The notes beneath the pieces were generated by a model. That model worked only from the letters and a program-made list of their open reading frames with translations. It searched no databases and had not been told where the DNA came from. The position numbers were made by a program, and so were the translations under genes. From NCBI RefSeq assembly GCF_025567415.1, contig NZ_JAOQJV010000009.1, forward strand, positions 35,690-99,689: a stretch of 64,000 bases of DNA. The letters are read 5' to 3'. Of this stretch, positions 34,766 through 44,840 are shown piece after piece (position 1 is the first letter of the stretch; each line of letters starts with the position of its first letter). The DNA comes from Claveliimonas ammoniilytica (GTDB lineage Bacteria > Bacillota > Clostridia > Lachnospirales > Lachnospiraceae).

Positions 34766-35347
34766 ATGTATATTATTGCAGGACTTGGTAATCCTACGAA
34801 ACAGTACGAAGGTACAAGACATAATGTAGGATTTGATGTGATAGACCGCATTGCGGATGAATATAATATTTCTGTAGAGACACGGAAAGGAAAAGCACTG
34901 ACGGGCACCGGGATCATTGCGGGACGCAAGGTCCTTCTGGCAAAGCCGCAGACTTATATGAATCTCAGCGGAGAGAGTCTCCGGGCACTGACAGATTTTT
35001 ATAAGATCGATGTAGAGACAGAACTTCTTGTAATCTATGATGATATCAGTCTGGATGTGGGACAGCTCCGGATCCGTAAGAAAGGAAGTGCCGGAGGTCA
35101 TAACGGAATCAAAAGCATTATCAGCCATTTGGGTACGAATGTATTTCCAAGGATCAAAGTAGGTGTCGGTGAGAAACCGTCCGGCTATGATCTGGCAGAT
35201 TATGTGCTGGGACATTTTTCTAAGGATGACAGAGCAAAGATGCAGGAAGGCTATACCAGAGCCATGCACGCAGCAGAGATGCTTGTGGCGGGTGATGTAG
35301 AGCAGGCCATGAACGAATATAATAAAAAAGCAAAACAGGAGGCGTAG
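34766..35347 (+). CDS. pth: Peptidyl-tRNA hydrolase
   Basis: 193 residues. Releases tRNA from peptidyl-tRNA dropped by ribosomes. MYIIAGLGNPTKQYEGTRHN carries the catalytic Asn9 and His19; other signatures are KPQTYMNLSG, YDDISLD and GSAGGHNGIKS. GGAGGTAAG precedes the ATG. Six bases separate it from mfd, the usual Firmicute order. Confidence 0.97.
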   Translation: MYIIAGLGNPTKQYEGTRHNVGFDVIDRIADEYNISVETRKGKALTGTGIIAGRKVLLAKPQTYMNLSGESLRALTDFYKIDVETELLVIYDDISLDVGQLRIRKKGSAGGHNGIKSIISHLGTNVFPRIKVGVGEKPSGYDLADYVLGHFSKDDRAKMQEGYTRAMHAAEMLVAGDVEQAMNEYNKKAKQEA

Positions 35348-35353
35348 AGGCAG

Positions 35354-38300
35354 ATGCAGGCGCTGATAGGGCCGTTGCAGGAACTAGCTGAATTTGAAGC
35401 AATTCAGAAAGAAAAACAGAAAGAAGCCGGAGTACTGCAGATATCCGGCTGTGTAAATTCTCAGAAAACGCATATGATGTACGCACTGGGCGATGGCTGT
35501 AAATACAGAGTCATCGCTTGTTCCAGTGAGTCAAAAGCAAGACAGGTATATGAGGAATATCATATGCTGGATTCAGAGACTTATTTTTATCCGGCAAAGG
35601 ATTTCCTTTTTTATCAGGCAGATATCCGCAGCAAGGAACTTCAGGAATCCCGCATGACAGTAGTACAGGCAATTCTGGAGGAAAAACCGTTGACTGTAGT
35701 GGTGTCTTTTGATGCATTTATGGATGCACTTCCAGTGAAAGGTGCTATGAAAGACCGGGTGATCCGGATTGAAAACGGACAGACACTGGACTTTGATGAG
35801 ATCCGGAAAGCGTTGACGGAGAATGGCTATGACAGGGAAGAACAGGTCGACGGACCGGGACAGTTTGCGATTCGCGGTGGTATCCTGGATATTTATCCGT
35901 TGACTGGGGAGCTTCCTGTGCGTATTGAGCTGTGGGGAGATGAAGTGGATTCTATTCGAAGCTTCGATACAGACAGTCAGCGTTCCGTGCAGAATCTGGA
36001 TGAGGCAGTGATCTATCCGGCAGATGAGCTTCCGGGAAGACCGGTAAAACGAGTGTCATTTCTGGAATATTTTCCACCGGAAGATACGTTGGTATTTTTG
36101 GATGAACCGGCCAGACTGGTGGAAAAGGGCGAGGCGGTAGAACAGGAATTTGTAGAAGCGCAGGCAAAGCGCGTGGAAAGCGGTTATGAAGTATCGGATG
36201 ATGAGATGGAGCTGTATGAGACGGCAGAGATCGTAAAGCGGATGAATACCTATTACTGTATTGGATTGTCTGCGCTGGATACTCATGGTAATGGTTTCAG
36301 ATTCCGGAATAAATTCAGCATTAATACGAAGAGTGTGAATCCGTATAATAACAGTTTTGAGACGCTGACGAGAGATCTGAAGCGTCTGAAGCGGAATGAT
36401 TACAGAGTGATATTGTTGTCAGGTTCCAGAACCAGGGCGAAGCGTCTGGCGGAGGATCTGCGAGATTATAATCTGAGCAGTTATTACAGTGAAGAGCAGG
36501 ACAGAGAAGTGCAGCCTGGTGAGATTATGACAGCTTATGGTCATGTGGCAGAGGGCTATGAGTATCCGATGCTGAAGTTTACGGTGATCTCGGAAACGGA
36601 CATTTTCGGTAAAGTGCGTAAGAAACGCAAGCGTAAAAAATACGAAGGTCGCAAGATCCGTGACTTTACGGAACTGAAGGTGGGCGACTATGTGGTACAT
36701 GAGAATCACGGTGTCGGCATTTACCAGGGGATTGAGAAAATTGAATCGGATAAGATTGCCAAGGATTATATGAAGATTTCATATGCAGCAGGCGGTAATC
36801 TGTACATTCCGGCAACGCAGCTGGATCTGATCCAGAAATACGCCAGCGCCGATGCCAGGAAGCCAAAGCTGAACCGTCTTGGCACGCAGGACTGGACCAG
36901 AACGAGAAAACGCGTCAAAAGTGCGGTACAATTAATCGCAAAAGATCTGGTGAAGTTGTATGCGGCAAGACAGGAGCAGGAAGGTTTCGTATATGGCGAG
37001 GATACCGTATGGCAGCGGGAATTTGAAGAGATGTTTCCGTTTGAGGAGACAGAAGATCAGATGCTTGCCATTGATGCGGTAAAACAGGATATGGAGAGCA
37101 CTAAGATCATGGACCGTCTGATCTGTGGGGATGTGGGCTATGGCAAGACGGAAGTTGCAATCCGTGCGGCATTTAAGGCAGTGCAGGAGAATAAGCAGGT
37201 CGTATATCTGGTGCCGACGACGATTCTTGCCCAGCAGCATTACAATACCTTTGCCCAGCGTATGAAGGAATTTCCGGTGCGGGTGGATCTGATGTGCAGA
37301 TTCCGGACGGCAGCCCAGCAGAAGAAGACTATCGAGGATACGAAAAAAGGCTTGGTAGATATTATTATCGGTACCCACCGGGTGCTCAGTGATGATCTGG
37401 AATTCAAAGATCTGGGGCTTTTGATCATTGACGAGGAACAGCGTTTTGGTGTCCAGCATAAGGAGAAGATCAAGAAGCTGAAGGAAAATGTAGATGTGCT
37501 GGCGCTTACGGCAACACCAATCCCGCGTACCCTTCATATGAGCCTGATCGGAATCCGTGATATGAGTGTGCTGGAAGAGGCACCGGAAGAGCGTATGCCG
37601 ATTCAGACGTATGTAATGGAATATAATGACGAGATGGTGCGGGAAGCTATCCAGAGGGAGTGCGCCCGCCAGGGACAGGTTTATTATGTCTATAATCGGG
37701 TGGATAATATTGCGGAAGTCAGTGCGCATATTCAGAAGCTGGTACCGGAAGCTGTGGTAGCCTATGCCCATGGGCAGATGCGGGAGCATCAGCTTGAGAA
37801 GATCATGCTGGACTTTATCAATGGCGAGATTGACGTGCTGGTATCGACCACGATCATTGAGACAGGACTGGATATTTCCAATGCCAATACTATGATCATC
37901 CACGATGCAGACCGGCTGGGACTGTCGCAGTTGTATCAGCTCCGTGGACGTGTGGGACGATCTAACCGTATGGCATATGCGTTTTTAATGTATCAGAGAA
38001 ATAAATTACTGCGGGAAGAAGCAGAGAAGCGTCTGGCAGCGATCCGTGAATTTACGGATCTTGGGTCTGGATTTAAGATCGCCATGAGGGATCTGGAGAT
38101 CCGGGGCGCAGGTAACCTGCTGGGAGCAGAGCAGCATGGACATATGGAAGCGGTTGGATATGATATGTACTGCAAAATGTTGAACGAGGCAGTGCGTACG
38201 CTGAAAGGTGAAGCGGAGGATGAGGGCTTTACGACTACAATGGATCTGAATGTAGATGCATTTATTCCGGATTCATATATTCCGAATGAGTATCAGAAGT

Positions 38301-38695
38301 TGGATATCTACAAACGGATCGCGGCGATTGAGAATGAAGAAGAGATGGAAGATATGACGGAAGAGCTGATCGACCGTTATGGTGATATTCCTCGAAAGGT
38401 TATGAAGCTTCTGGAAGTGGCAACGCTGAAGGCATTGGCGCATAGTGTTTATGTGACAGCAGTGGAGCAGAAAGGTGAGCAGTATATATTTACCATGTAC
38501 GAGAAAGCGAAGGTGCGTCCGGAGAAGATACCGGAGCTGATCCAGCAGTACAAAGGGGATCTGACCTTTAAACCAGAGGAGCCGCCGGTGTTTATTTATG
38601 AAGAAAAGAAGAAGAACCGGAAGGCGAAGGCTGTGGATGCTCTGGTAGTTGTGAAAAATGTCTTAAATGCCATGAAAGCATTGCTTGATACTTAA
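35354..38695 (+). CDS. mfd: Transcription-repair coupling factor
   Basis: 1113 residues. DNA translocase that removes RNA polymerase stalled at lesions and recruits UvrA. UvrB-homology module (GPGQFAIRGGILDIYP), RNA-polymerase-interacting domain (LKVGDYVVHENHGVGIYQGI, about 438-457), then helicase motifs GDVGYGKTEVA (Walker A, about 595), DEEQRFGVQ, LTATPIPRT, GRVGRSNRMAYAF and the C-terminal TRCF domain. Length is close to the family norm of about 1150. Likely co-transcribed with pth. Confidence 0.97.
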   Translation: MQALIGPLQELAEFEAIQKEKQKEAGVLQISGCVNSQKTHMMYALGDGCKYRVIACSSESKARQVYEEYHMLDSETYFYPAKDFLFYQADIRSKELQESRMTVVQAILEEKPLTVVVSFDAFMDALPVKGAMKDRVIRIENGQTLDFDEIRKALTENGYDREEQVDGPGQFAIRGGILDIYPLTGELPVRIELWGDEVDSIRSFDTDSQRSVQNLDEAVIYPADELPGRPVKRVSFLEYFPPEDTLVFLDEPARLVEKGEAVEQEFVEAQAKRVESGYEVSDDEMELYETAEIVKRMNTYYCIGLSALDTHGNGFRFRNKFSINTKSVNPYNNSFETLTRDLKRLKRNDYRVILLSGSRTRAKRLAEDLRDYNLSSYYSEEQDREVQPGEIMTAYGHVAEGYEYPMLKFTVISETDIFGKVRKKRKRKKYEGRKIRDFTELKVGDYVVHENHGVGIYQGIEKIESDKIAKDYMKISYAAGGNLYIPATQLDLIQKYASADARKPKLNRLGTQDWTRTRKRVKSAVQLIAKDLVKLYAARQEQEGFVYGEDTVWQREFEEMFPFEETEDQMLAIDAVKQDMESTKIMDRLICGDVGYGKTEVAIRAAFKAVQENKQVVYLVPTTILAQQHYNTFAQRMKEFPVRVDLMCRFRTAAQQKKTIEDTKKGLVDIIIGTHRVLSDDLEFKDLGLLIIDEEQRFGVQHKEKIKKLKENVDVLALTATPIPRTLHMSLIGIRDMSVLEEAPEERMPIQTYVMEYNDEMVREAIQRECARQGQVYYVYNRVDNIAEVSAHIQKLVPEAVVAYAHGQMREHQLEKIMLDFINGEIDVLVSTTIIETGLDISNANTMIIHDADRLGLSQLYQLRGRVGRSNRMAYAFLMYQRNKLLREEAEKRLAAIREFTDLGSGFKIAMRDLEIRGAGNLLGAEQHGHMEAVGYDMYCKMLNEAVRTLKGEAEDEGFTTTMDLNVDAFIPDSYIPNEYQKLDIYKRIAAIENEEEMEDMTEELIDRYGDIPRKVMKLLEVATLKALAHSVYVTAVEQKGEQYIFTMYEKAKVRPEKIPELIQQYKGDLTFKPEEPPVFIYEEKKKNRKAKAVDALVVVKNVLNAMKALLDT

Positions 38696-38769
38696 AATAA
38701 TGCTAAAATTAATAGATGTTGTGGGTGATATAATGAAGCATCCACATGAGAAGCAGGAGGAAATGCAAT

Positions 38770-39804
38770 ATGAAAAAAAGACTGGCAATGCTTGTACTGG
38801 CAGGTGCGATGGTAACGTCATCACTGACAGGATGCGGGCTGAAAGATAGTGCCACTGTGGCGACGGTAGCAGGAGATGAGATTCCGGCAGGACTTGCGAA
38901 TTTCTATGCAAGAATGACACAGGCACAGTATGAGAGTATGTATTCCAGCTATCTGGGAGATAATATGTGGACGACGGAAGCATCCGAAGGCAAGACTTAT
39001 GAGAAGCTTGTAAAGGATGAGGTGTTGAAGGATCTGGAGAATATGTATCTCTTGGAAGATCATATGGATGATTATAAGATCAGTCTTTCTGATGATGAGA
39101 AGAAAGCGATTAAAGATGCTGCCAAGGAATTCAGCAAGGATAACGACAAAGACGATAAGGAAAAGGTATCCGGAGATACTGAGTATGTAGAGCGTTATCT
39201 GACACTGGCTACGATCAAGCAGAAGATGACGGATGCCATCGAAGCAGAGGCAGATACGAACGTAACAGATGATGAGGCGAAGCAGAAAGCCATGCAGTAT
39301 GTACTGTTCTCGGTTAACACGACAGATGCCAATGGTGTTTATCAGTCACTCAGCGATGAAGAAAAAGCCAATGTAAAGGCGAATGCAGAGGCATTTGCGG
39401 AAGGTGCGAAAGAGACAAGTGATTTTGAAGGCTTTGCACAGACACAGGGATATACGGTATCGGAAGCAAGCTTTGACGGAGAGGGATCTGCATCCGTACC
39501 AGAGGCACTTGCGAAGGCAGCAGATGCACTGGATGAAGGCGGCGTGACAGACTGCATCGAGACGGATAATGGCTATTATGTAGCAAAGGTTACCAGCCTG
39601 TTTGATCAGGAAGCGACCGAAGAAAAGAAACAGACGATCATTTCCCAGAGAAAACAGGACAAGTATGATGAAGTGATTAAGGGCTGGAGAAAGAAAGGCG
39701 ACATCAGTGTGAAGAAGAGTGTGTGGAAGAAAGTAGATTTTAATGATCTGAAGGTTACTCTGCATACAGAAGACAGCGAGGAAAGCACGGATTCAGCCAA
39801 CTAA
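38770..39804 (+). CDS. Peptidyl-prolyl isomerase-type lipoprotein (PrsA/SurA-like)
   Basis: 344 residues. A lipoprotein signal (MKKRLAMLVLAGAMVTSSLT, lipobox LTGCG, Cys at about 20) is followed by a helical chaperone domain like that of SurA/PrsA (residues 30-170) and a degenerate parvulin-like region (about 175-285). The canonical parvulin core is hard to see, so it may be a foldase without isomerase activity. C-terminal tail is acidic/Ser-rich. AGGAGGAAA lies before ATG 38770; the ORF could extend to 38746 but that codon lacks a site. Confidence 0.82.
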   Translation: MKKRLAMLVLAGAMVTSSLTGCGLKDSATVATVAGDEIPAGLANFYARMTQAQYESMYSSYLGDNMWTTEASEGKTYEKLVKDEVLKDLENMYLLEDHMDDYKISLSDDEKKAIKDAAKEFSKDNDKDDKEKVSGDTEYVERYLTLATIKQKMTDAIEAEADTNVTDDEAKQKAMQYVLFSVNTTDANGVYQSLSDEEKANVKANAEAFAEGAKETSDFEGFAQTQGYTVSEASFDGEGSASVPEALAKAADALDEGGVTDCIETDNGYYVAKVTSLFDQEATEEKKQTIISQRKQDKYDEVIKGWRKKGDISVKKSVWKKVDFNDLKVTLHTEDSEESTDSAN

Positions 39805-39819
39805 AAGCTAATAAAGACA

Positions 39820-39869
39820 TGACCTCTGAGTCGCTAATGCCAGATGGCAGACGGTTCGGAGGTCTTTTT
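39820..39869 (+). terminator. Intrinsic terminator after the lipoprotein gene
   Basis: GACCTCTGA (39821-39829) pairs with TCGGAGGTC (39856-39864, one G-U), with TTTTTA following. Confidence 0.82.
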
Positions 39870-39922
39870 AATAATATCAGGGGCATTATATTAAAGCGCT
39901 AAAACGTTAAAGGAGGAAATAC

Positions 39923-42900
39923 ATGCTTCAGATACAACATATCTGTAAAGAGTATCGGACGGGGAATCTGGTACAGAAGGCACTGGATGATGTAAGTCTG
40001 AATCTGCGGGATAATGAGTTCGTGGCAATCTTAGGTCCCAGCGGTTCCGGTAAGACGACGCTGTTGAATGTGATCGGTGGACTGGACCGGTACGACAGCG
40101 GTGACCTAATCATCAATGGAATATCCACGAAGAAATACAAGGACAGAGACTGGGATTCTTATCGGAATCATACCATCGGATTCGTATTCCAGAGTTATAA
40201 TCTGATTCCGCATCAGACGGTATTTGCCAATGTGGAACTGGCGTTGACCATTTCGGGTATCGGTAAGAATGAGCGCAGAAAGCGTGCAGTGGATGCGTTG
40301 GAGAAGGTGGGACTTGGCAATCAGCTCCACAAGAGGCCGAGTCAGATGTCCGGTGGACAGATGCAGCGAGTGGCGATCGCGAGAGCGCTGGTTAATGACC
40401 CGGATATCCTTCTTGCAGATGAGCCGACCGGAGCACTGGACAGTGATACCAGCGTACAGGTGATGGATCTTTTAAGGGATGTGGCGAAGGACAAGTTAGT
40501 AGTCATGGTTACCCATAATCCGGAACTTGCAGAACAGTACGCTACCCGAATTGTGAACTTAAAAGATGGAAAGATCTGTTCCGATACGGATGAATATATG
40601 CTAAATGAACCGGCTATGAAAGAACCGGAGCATAAGAATATGGGCAAGTCATCCATGTCATTTCTGACAGCACTGTCCCTGAGTTTTCACAATCTGTGGA
40701 CGAAAAAAGCGCGTACGTTGCTGACATCATTTGCAGGATCTATCGGTATTATCGGCATTGCACTGATCCTTGCACTGTCCAATGGTGTTAATGGCTATAT
40801 TAAATCCGTGGAAGAGGATACATTATCTGAATACCCGTTGCAGATCCAGAGTACGGGATTTGACATATCATCTATGATGGTAGGAAATGCAGCGGCGGCA
40901 TCGGATAAGGATAACAGTGGTAAGAAGTCGGATGGTAAAGTCAAGGTCATGGAGATGGTGACGAATATGTTTTCCCAGATGAATTCCAATGATCTGAAAT
41001 CTCTGAAACAATATCTGGACAGTGACGAGTCCGGGATTGAAAAGTATACGACTGCAGTAGAGTATACGTATGGAGTGACACCGCAGATCTACAGACAGGA
41101 TGCAGACAGTGTGCGTCAGGTGAATCCGGATCAGTCATTTGCGGCACTTGGACTTGGATCGACCGCGGGAACGAACAGTATGATGTCTTCGATGATGAGC
41201 ACCAATGTGTTCTATGAGATGCCGGAGAATGCGAGGCTCTATAAGAATCAATATGAAGTGAAGGCAGGACGCTGGCCGGAGAATTATCATGAATGTGTGC
41301 TAGTGCTTACTTCCAACGGAAGTATCAGTGACTTTATGCTGTATACATTGGGACTCAGAGACCAGATGGAACTGGATGATATGATTCGGGAGTTTGCAAA
41401 TGAGGAAGATATCCAGACACCGACAGATCTGGGAGAATATACCTATGATGATATTCTGGGTAAGAAGTTCAAACTGGTGAACAGCGCAGACTATTATGAA
41501 TATGATAGTCAGTATAATGTCTGGAAGGATAAGACGGACAATGAAGAATACATGAAGAATCTGGTGAATCAGGGCGAGGATCTGGAGATTGTAGGAATTG
41601 TACAGCCGGGTGAGGATGCCAAGGCATCGGCACTGACACCGGGTATTAATTATCCGGCATCTCTGGTGCGTCATGTGGCAGAGAATGCAGCGGACAGTGA
41701 GATCGTAAAGACGCAGTTAGCTGATTCCGGTACGAATGTATTTACCGGAGAGACCTTTGGAGAAGACGGTGACAGTGGATTCGATATGAATTCTCTGTTT
41801 ACCGTCGATGAATCAGCACTGCAGAAAGCATTTGGCATGGATGGAAGTTCATTGAATGGATTGAGTGATGCGTTGGCACTTCCGTCGTCTATGAATCTGC
41901 AGGATACATTTACACTGGATGGCGGTTCTATGAATCTGTCTGGCATGGTGGATCTCAGCCAGATTAATCTGGATGTATCGGATATGCCGGAGTTTAATCT
42001 TGGAGATATGCTGTCACATCTTGATATCACGATGAAGCCTGGCGGTATGGAGAAGATGATCCAGATTCTGAATGAAGGATACAGTGAATATGTGAAGGAC
42101 CATCCGGAGGCGGATTACTATACGCTGGGTGAGCATTTTTCGGAGTATCTGACAACGGATGATGCGAAGAATATTATCCGCAAATATCTTGGATCCATCC
42201 TGCAGCAGAATGGGGATGTGGTGATCACAACAGCACAGATGCAAAATCTGATCACCCGTGTCATGACTGGGATGCAGAGCTATGTACAGGGAAAGGCAGA
42301 GACAAGTGCTGACTACTTTGGAGAATATCTGCAGGAGTATCTGCAGACCTCTGAAGCGAAGCAGATCATGACAAACTGGGCGAATGAGGTGTTCGGTGCA
42401 GCTACGTTTGATATATCGGATGCAGACCTTCAGGGAATGGCGAAGGAACTTGCACAGGGATATTCGGCATATGCGAATGCTTACGGTTATCCGGATCCGG
42501 CGCAGATGGGACAGCATTTTATGAAATACCTGCAGACGGAAGACGGACAGAAACGATTGATGCAGGGGATGTCAGAAGCCATCGATATGGACAGTCTGCA
42601 AAGCCAGCTTACAGCTGCTATGAATGATTATATGAAGCAGGTGATGGGTGCTTATACAGGTGCGTTGTCAGAAGCACTACAGACACAGATCACATCGGCA
42701 ATGCAGCAGATTATGACTCAGCTTGCAGCCGGACTTCAGACCGGTATGCAACAGACGATGGCGCAGATCGGAAGTAATCTGCAGAACGCGTTAGGAGGTG
42801 CGATGCAGATTGATGCGGATGCATTTGCAGATGCATTCCAGTTCCATATGACGGAACAGGATCTGTCAGAGCTTATGATGTCCATGAGTAATACCCAGAG

Positions 42901-43528
42901 CGCGAACTACGACAGCAACTTAGAGAAGCTTGGCTATGTGGACTTTGATGAACCGGGACAGATTTCCATTTACCCGAAAGACTTTGATAATAAAGAAAAA
43001 GTGGTAAAACTTCTGGATGATTATAACCAGAGAATGGAAAAAGAAGGAAAGGATGAACAGGTGATTTCCTATACAGATGTGGTGGGAACACTCATGTCGT
43101 CTGTGACTGATATTGTAGATACGATCAGCTATGTGCTGATCGCATTTGTGGCGATTTCGCTGGTGGTTTCTTCCATTATGATCGGTGTCATTACGTACAT
43201 CAGCGTGCTGGAGCGTAAGAAAGAGATCGGTATCCTCCGGGCGATTGGAGCATCTAAGAGGAATATCTCACAGGTATTTAATGCAGAGACCTTTATCATC
43301 GGTCTGTGTGCAGGACTGATCGGTATCGGCCTTTCGTTATTGTTTCTAATACCGGGCAATATGATCATTCACCATGTGGCAGATAATACCAGTGTCAATG
43401 CGGTGCTGCCTCCGGTGCCGGCTGTGATCCTGATCATCCTTAGTGTAGTGCTGACGCTGATCGGCGGACTGATTCCGTCGAAGAAAGCGGCGAAGAGTGA
43501 TCCGGTAACAGCGCTTCGGACAGAGTAG
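39923..43528 (+). CDS. MacB-like ABC transporter: fused ATPase and permease with a huge extracellular domain
   Basis: 1201 residues. N-terminal ATPase (1 to about 225): Walker A GPSGSGKTT (38-46), signature SGGQMQRVAIARAL, Walker B ILLADEPTGALD. First membrane helix about 265-290 (SIGIIGIALILALSNGV). An extracellular region of some 770 residues follows, including three repeats of about 80 residues (coding 42075-42575) and a Gln/Met/Ala-rich helix. Three helices and an FtsX domain close the protein (ERKKEIGILRAIGASKRNIS, then IIGLCAGLIGIGLSLLFLIP, VPAVILIILSVVLTLIGGLI). Probably a mechanotransmission-type exporter or sensor; the substrate is unknown. Confidence 0.88.
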   Translation: MLQIQHICKEYRTGNLVQKALDDVSLNLRDNEFVAILGPSGSGKTTLLNVIGGLDRYDSGDLIINGISTKKYKDRDWDSYRNHTIGFVFQSYNLIPHQTVFANVELALTISGIGKNERRKRAVDALEKVGLGNQLHKRPSQMSGGQMQRVAIARALVNDPDILLADEPTGALDSDTSVQVMDLLRDVAKDKLVVMVTHNPELAEQYATRIVNLKDGKICSDTDEYMLNEPAMKEPEHKNMGKSSMSFLTALSLSFHNLWTKKARTLLTSFAGSIGIIGIALILALSNGVNGYIKSVEEDTLSEYPLQIQSTGFDISSMMVGNAAAASDKDNSGKKSDGKVKVMEMVTNMFSQMNSNDLKSLKQYLDSDESGIEKYTTAVEYTYGVTPQIYRQDADSVRQVNPDQSFAALGLGSTAGTNSMMSSMMSTNVFYEMPENARLYKNQYEVKAGRWPENYHECVLVLTSNGSISDFMLYTLGLRDQMELDDMIREFANEEDIQTPTDLGEYTYDDILGKKFKLVNSADYYEYDSQYNVWKDKTDNEEYMKNLVNQGEDLEIVGIVQPGEDAKASALTPGINYPASLVRHVAENAADSEIVKTQLADSGTNVFTGETFGEDGDSGFDMNSLFTVDESALQKAFGMDGSSLNGLSDALALPSSMNLQDTFTLDGGSMNLSGMVDLSQINLDVSDMPEFNLGDMLSHLDITMKPGGMEKMIQILNEGYSEYVKDHPEADYYTLGEHFSEYLTTDDAKNIIRKYLGSILQQNGDVVITTAQMQNLITRVMTGMQSYVQGKAETSADYFGEYLQEYLQTSEAKQIMTNWANEVFGAATFDISDADLQGMAKELAQGYSAYANAYGYPDPAQMGQHFMKYLQTEDGQKRLMQGMSEAIDMDSLQSQLTAAMNDYMKQVMGAYTGALSEALQTQITSAMQQIMTQLAAGLQTGMQQTMAQIGSNLQNALGGAMQIDADAFADAFQFHMTEQDLSELMMSMSNTQSANYDSNLEKLGYVDFDEPGQISIYPKDFDNKEKVVKLLDDYNQRMEKEGKDEQVISYTDVVGTLMSSVTDIVDTISYVLIAFVAISLVVSSIMIGVITYISVLERKKEIGILRAIGASKRNISQVFNAETFIIGLCAGLIGIGLSLLFLIPGNMIIHHVADNTSVNAVLPPVPAVILIILSVVLTLIGGLIPSKKAAKSDPVTALRTE

Positions 43529-43549
43529 GAAAATATAGTAGGATAATAA

Positions 43550-43607
43550 AAATCCGCCTGCGGGAATCCGGGCACATATCAGTGCGTAGATTCCCGTAAG
43601 CGGATTT
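43550..43607. terminator. Bidirectional terminator between ABC transporter and yqeY
   Basis: AAATCCGC (43550-43557) pairs with GCGGATTT (43600-43607), with an inner CGGGAATC/GATTCCCG stem. T-rich sequence lies on both sides. Confidence 0.8.
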
Positions 43608-43612
43608 GTTTA

Positions 43613-44059
43613 TTACTGCATATGTTTCATCAGTAACTGATTGACCAGTTTGCCGTCGGCTTTGCCCTTTACCTTAGGCATCAGAGTCTTCATGATGCGG
43701 CCTTTGTCCTTGCCGGTAGGAGCATCAATGCCAAGCTCGGCAAGTGTTGCCTGAATGACAGCTTCGATCTCGTCTTCATCCATCATCTTAGGAGCATAGG
43801 CTTCCAGAACAGCCAGTCTCTTCTTGCATTCCTCAATAATGTCGGTGCGGTCAGCAGGAGTCAGTTCCAGAGTTTCTTTTGTCTGTTTGATCTCTTTCAT
43901 GATAACCTGAGTCTCTTCTTCCGGAGTCAGGTCAGCACGTTTGTCAATGGCTTTATTTTTCAGTGCTGCAAGCAGAAGGGATAAGGTGTCTTTCTTTTCC
44001 TTTTCTCCGGCTTTCATTGCCTTGACCATATCGGCTCTTACTTCATCAATTTTACTCAT
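43613..44059 (-). CDS. yqeY: GatB/YqeY domain-containing protein
   Basis: 148 residues, soluble. Matches the YqeY family, which shares the tRNA-interacting tail domain of GatB: KDTLSLLLAALKNKAIDKRA, ELTPADRTDIIEECKKRLAV, and GKDKGRIMKTLMPKVKGKADG near the end. Its exact role (possibly linked to misacylated tRNA handling) is not established. AAGGAGGA lies upstream on the - strand. Confidence 0.93.
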   Translation of the reverse strand: MSKIDEVRADMVKAMKAGEKEKKDTLSLLLAALKNKAIDKRADLTPEEETQVIMKEIKQTKETLELTPADRTDIIEECKKRLAVLEAYAPKMMDEDEIEAVIQATLAELGIDAPTGKDKGRIMKTLMPKVKGKADGKLVNQLLMKHMQ

Positions 44060-44092
44060 GTGCTTGTCCTCCTTGTTTACAAATATGTTTAT

Positions 44093-44121
44093 ATATTAAC
44101 AGATGTGCAGAAGGATTGCAA
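44093..44121 (-). promoter_or_regulatory. Candidate sigma-A promoter of yqeY
   Basis: Read on the - strand: TTGCAA (44121-44116), 17-bp spacer, TAATAT (44098-44093). Confidence 0.45.
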
Positions 44122-44173
44122 TTGCGGAACCGACCATGTATGATAAAAGTAATTGAACGATGGGGAGGAAAAT

Positions 44174-44827
44174 ATGAGAAAAGCAGTATTATTTGATATG
44201 GATGGCGTGATCACGGATACGGAACGTTTTTATGTGGATGGCATGCTGGATTTGTTGAAGAGAAATGGGATTCATCTGGAGCCAACAGATCTGCAGGAGT
44301 TCTTTGGCAGTCCATTACTTCATAATTGTACGGTGTTGCAGGCGCGTTATCATCTGGCGAAGACACCGCAGGAGTGTATGGACGAAGTGGTTACCTACAG
44401 AGATCAGCAGATTCAGATAGGTGGTCTGCAGCCGATGGACGGCGTGCTGGAATTGATCCGTGAATTGCACGATGCGGATGTAAAAATGGCTGTGGCATCC
44501 AGTTCGACGATGGATAATATTGTTCATAATATGGAGACATTGGGGATTAAAGGATGTTTTAAGGCGTTGGTCAGCGGTGCGGAATGTGAACATGGGAAAC
44601 CGGCGCCGGATGTGTATTTGAAAGCGGCAAAAGAGATAAGCATGAAACCAGAGGAGTGTGTGGTGATTGAGGACGCATATAATGGCGTAATCGCAGCAAA
44701 GACAGCGGGTATGTATTGTCACGCATATGTGCCACCGCAGGCATACCGACAGGATGTCAGTCTGGCAGATGATGTGATTACATCCTATCGGGATGTGACG
44801 GTGGAAGATATATTGGCGAATAATTAA
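44174..44827 (+). CDS. HAD family hydrolase, beta-phosphoglucomutase-like
   Basis: 217 residues. HAD subfamily IA with FDMDGVITDTE (Asp8, Asp10), VASSSTMDN (motif II), CEHGKPAPDVYL (motif III Lys) and VIEDAYNGVIAAKTAG (motif IV). The pattern is that of phosphomutases and sugar or polyol phosphatases. ATG 44174 has GGAGG 5 bases upstream; a TTG at 44153 is in frame but weaker. It converges with the LacI regulator, so it could belong to the same sugar pathway (inference). Confidence 0.9.
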   Translation: MRKAVLFDMDGVITDTERFYVDGMLDLLKRNGIHLEPTDLQEFFGSPLLHNCTVLQARYHLAKTPQECMDEVVTYRDQQIQIGGLQPMDGVLELIRELHDADVKMAVASSSTMDNIVHNMETLGIKGCFKALVSGAECEHGKPAPDVYLKAAKEISMKPEECVVIEDAYNGVIAAKTAGMYCHAYVPPQAYRQDVSLADDVITSYRDVTVEDILANN

Positions 44828-44840
44828 TAGATGAATATAA

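Noticed and set aside
34649..35269. Longer version of the - strand gene reaching 35269
   Set aside because: It would run antisense through pth, and a good ribosome binding site marks the start at 34648.
36932..37903. 323-residue open frame on the - strand
   Set aside because: It lies wholly inside mfd, has no ribosome binding site and its translation (His/Ile/Leu-rich) looks like a shadow of the coding strand.
42014..42517. 167-residue open frame on the - strand
   Set aside because: Shadow of the ABC transporter gene, with no ribosome binding site.
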